Assembly (NCBI GenBank): GCA_007130445.1
Contig: SLSM01000023.1
Coordinates: forward strand, 1-6,462
DNA: 6,462 bases
Origin: Trueperaceae bacterium
Lineage (GTDB): Bacteria > Deinococcota > Deinococci > Deinococcales > Trueperaceae
Direction of reading: 5' to 3'
In this document: one piece after another, positions 5,812 to 6,462 of the stretch
Numbering within the stretch: the first letter of the stretch is position 1
How the letters are laid out: the number at the start of each line of letters is the position of its first letter
Position numbers and translations under genes: made by a program
The notes under the pieces: model-generated
Told to the model about the DNA's origin: nothing
Databases searched by the model: none
What the model saw: the letters and a program-made list of their open reading frames with translations, nothing else

Positions 5812-6197
5812 TCGTCGTCGACACGAGCGCCGTCGTCGCAGCCCTCACCGGCGAGGCCGCGAGCGAGCACGTCACCGCGACCATCGCGGCCGCGCCGGCC
5901 TGCCTCATGTCGGCCGCCTCCTACGTCGAGTGCGCCATCGTCCTCACGGCCCGCTACGGCGAGCAGGGCGCGCACCATCAGAGGCTCTTCCTGCACGAGG
6001 CCGGCATCGACGTCATCGCCGTCGACCGGGACCTGGCAGAACTCGCGCTCGACGCCTGGACGCGCTACGGTCGCGGTCGCCACCCTGCCGCACTGAACTA
6101 CGGCGCATGCTTCGCGCACGCGCTCTGCGTATCGCGCGGCGCTCCGCTCCTCTTCGTGGGCGACGACTTCGCCGCGACCGATCTCGCCCGAGCCTGA
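5808..6197 (+). CDS. vapC: VapC-type PIN-domain ribonuclease toxin, one acidic site residue replaced
   Basis: PIN-domain toxin of 129 residues, normal length; VapC toxins are Mg2+-dependent endoribonucleases that cut tRNA or rRNA. The first acidic residue is D5 (VVDTSAVVA), the second E41 (YVECAIVL), and the C-terminal LLFVGDDFAATDL gives D119, D120 and D125. The third motif, normally LNxGDCFAYALA, reads LNYGACFAHAL here, so the metal-binding Asp is Ala at residue 100 (codon GCA). In characterised VapC proteins, changing this Asp reduces or abolishes activity, so this copy may be weak or inactive; a neighbouring acidic residue might compensate. The start is a GTG overlapping the vapB stop by four bases, so the pair is translationally coupled. 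Family assignment is secure; catalytic competence is not. Confidence 0.9.
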   Translation: MIVVDTSAVVAALTGEAASEHVTATIAAAPACLMSAASYVECAIVLTARYGEQGAHHQRLFLHEAGIDVIAVDRDLAELALDAWTRYGRGRHPAALNYGACFAHALCVSRGAPLLFVGDDFAATDLARA

Positions 6198-6231
6198 GCA
6201 TGGGCGCCGAGACGCGGGAGCACCGGACCAC

Positions 6232-6270
6232 ACGAGCGCGCCCCGACCGTCTCGGTCGGGGCGCGCTCGT
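6232..6270. terminator. Perfect 18-bp hairpin between convergent genes
   Basis: Arms 6232-6249 and 6253-6270 are exact inverse complements (start ACGAGCGCGCCCC, end GGGGCGCGCTCGT) around a TCT loop. It begins 35 nt after the vapC stop and lies about 56 nt past the stop of the minus-strand gene, so it could end both transcripts. Neither side has a proper U-tract (TCGTGCC on the plus strand), so termination may rely on the very stable stem or on another factor. Confidence 0.75.
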
Positions 6271-6325
6271 TCGTGCCTCGCGGTGCGTTGCGTGACCAGT
6301 GCTGGCCACGGTCGCTACCGGTCGT

Positions 6326-6462
6326 TCAGCGGTTCTTGGTGATCAGGTGCGCGTCCTGGAAGGTGTTGGGGCTGTACGGGTGCACGCTCCAGCCGCCGAT
6401 CCAGGGGTGGTACAGCGCGGTCTCTTCGGTGTAGTTGATGAAGGCGTAGGGCGACTCCTCGA
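6326..6462 (-). CDS. Probable ABC transporter peptide/solute-binding protein, C-terminal fragment
   Basis: Only the last 44 codons and the TGA stop are in the window; the gene enters from the right edge on the minus strand and is missing from shorter-ORF lists. The fragment reads YAFINYTEETALYHPWIGG, then WSVHPYSPNTFQDAHLITKNR. The aromatic-rich ending, with a predicted strand, then HPWIGGW and a short basic tail, resembles the C-terminus of family 5 extracellular solute-binding proteins (DppA/OppA type), which deliver peptides or similar ligands to an ABC permease outside the inner membrane. High-GC third positions confirm that it is coding. The family call rests on this short tail alone and could be wrong. 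Its 3' end faces vapC across the hairpin at 6232-6270. Confidence 0.55.
   Translation of the reverse strand, partial: EESPYAFINYTEETALYHPWIGGWSVHPYSPNTFQDAHLITKNR

Overview
The window is very GC-rich and densely coded, with GTG starts, short overlaps between genes and strong GGAGG-type ribosome binding sites. It suggests a free-living high-GC bacterium. A TANNNT -10 box sitting immediately before one ATG, giving an apparently leaderless gene, together with the fasciclin-type secreted protein, would fit a Deinococcota (Trueperaceae-like) genome. That placement is an inference and is not proven by anything here.

Left part (1-3081, minus strand): the first five genes of an alternative F-type ATPase operon of the N-ATPase kind, in the diagnostic order atpD-atpC-atpQ-atpR-atpB. 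The genes overlap or nearly touch (GTGA and ATGA overlaps, an 11-nt overlap, one 15-nt gap), so translation is probably coupled. The beta subunit keeps its catalytic motifs and the a subunit keeps the essential arginine. AtpQ and AtpR are the small membrane proteins that separate this family from the housekeeping F1Fo operon. The window stops just before the end of atpB; atpE (the c ring, which decides Na+ versus H+), atpF, atpA and atpG are expected beyond the left edge.

Middle part (3082-4243): a 218-nt spacer with a strong hairpin terminator and a short direct-repeat array, then a minus-strand gene for a secreted protein joining a fasciclin (FAS1) domain to a histidine-rich, two-cysteine domain resembling CHRD or Cu/Zn-SOD-like folds. 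A 113-nt divergent promoter region separates it from the next gene.

Right part (4244-6462): a plus-strand MFS transporter, then a VapBC toxin-antitoxin pair behind an inverted-repeat operator. In the VapC PIN domain, the Asp expected in the LNxGDCF motif is Ala. A perfect 18-bp hairpin terminator follows, facing the C-terminal end of a minus-strand gene that is probably an ABC-transporter peptide/solute-binding protein.

The most distinctive content is the N-ATPase operon and the altered VapC. I found no CRISPR array, tRNA, rRNA or insertion sequence.
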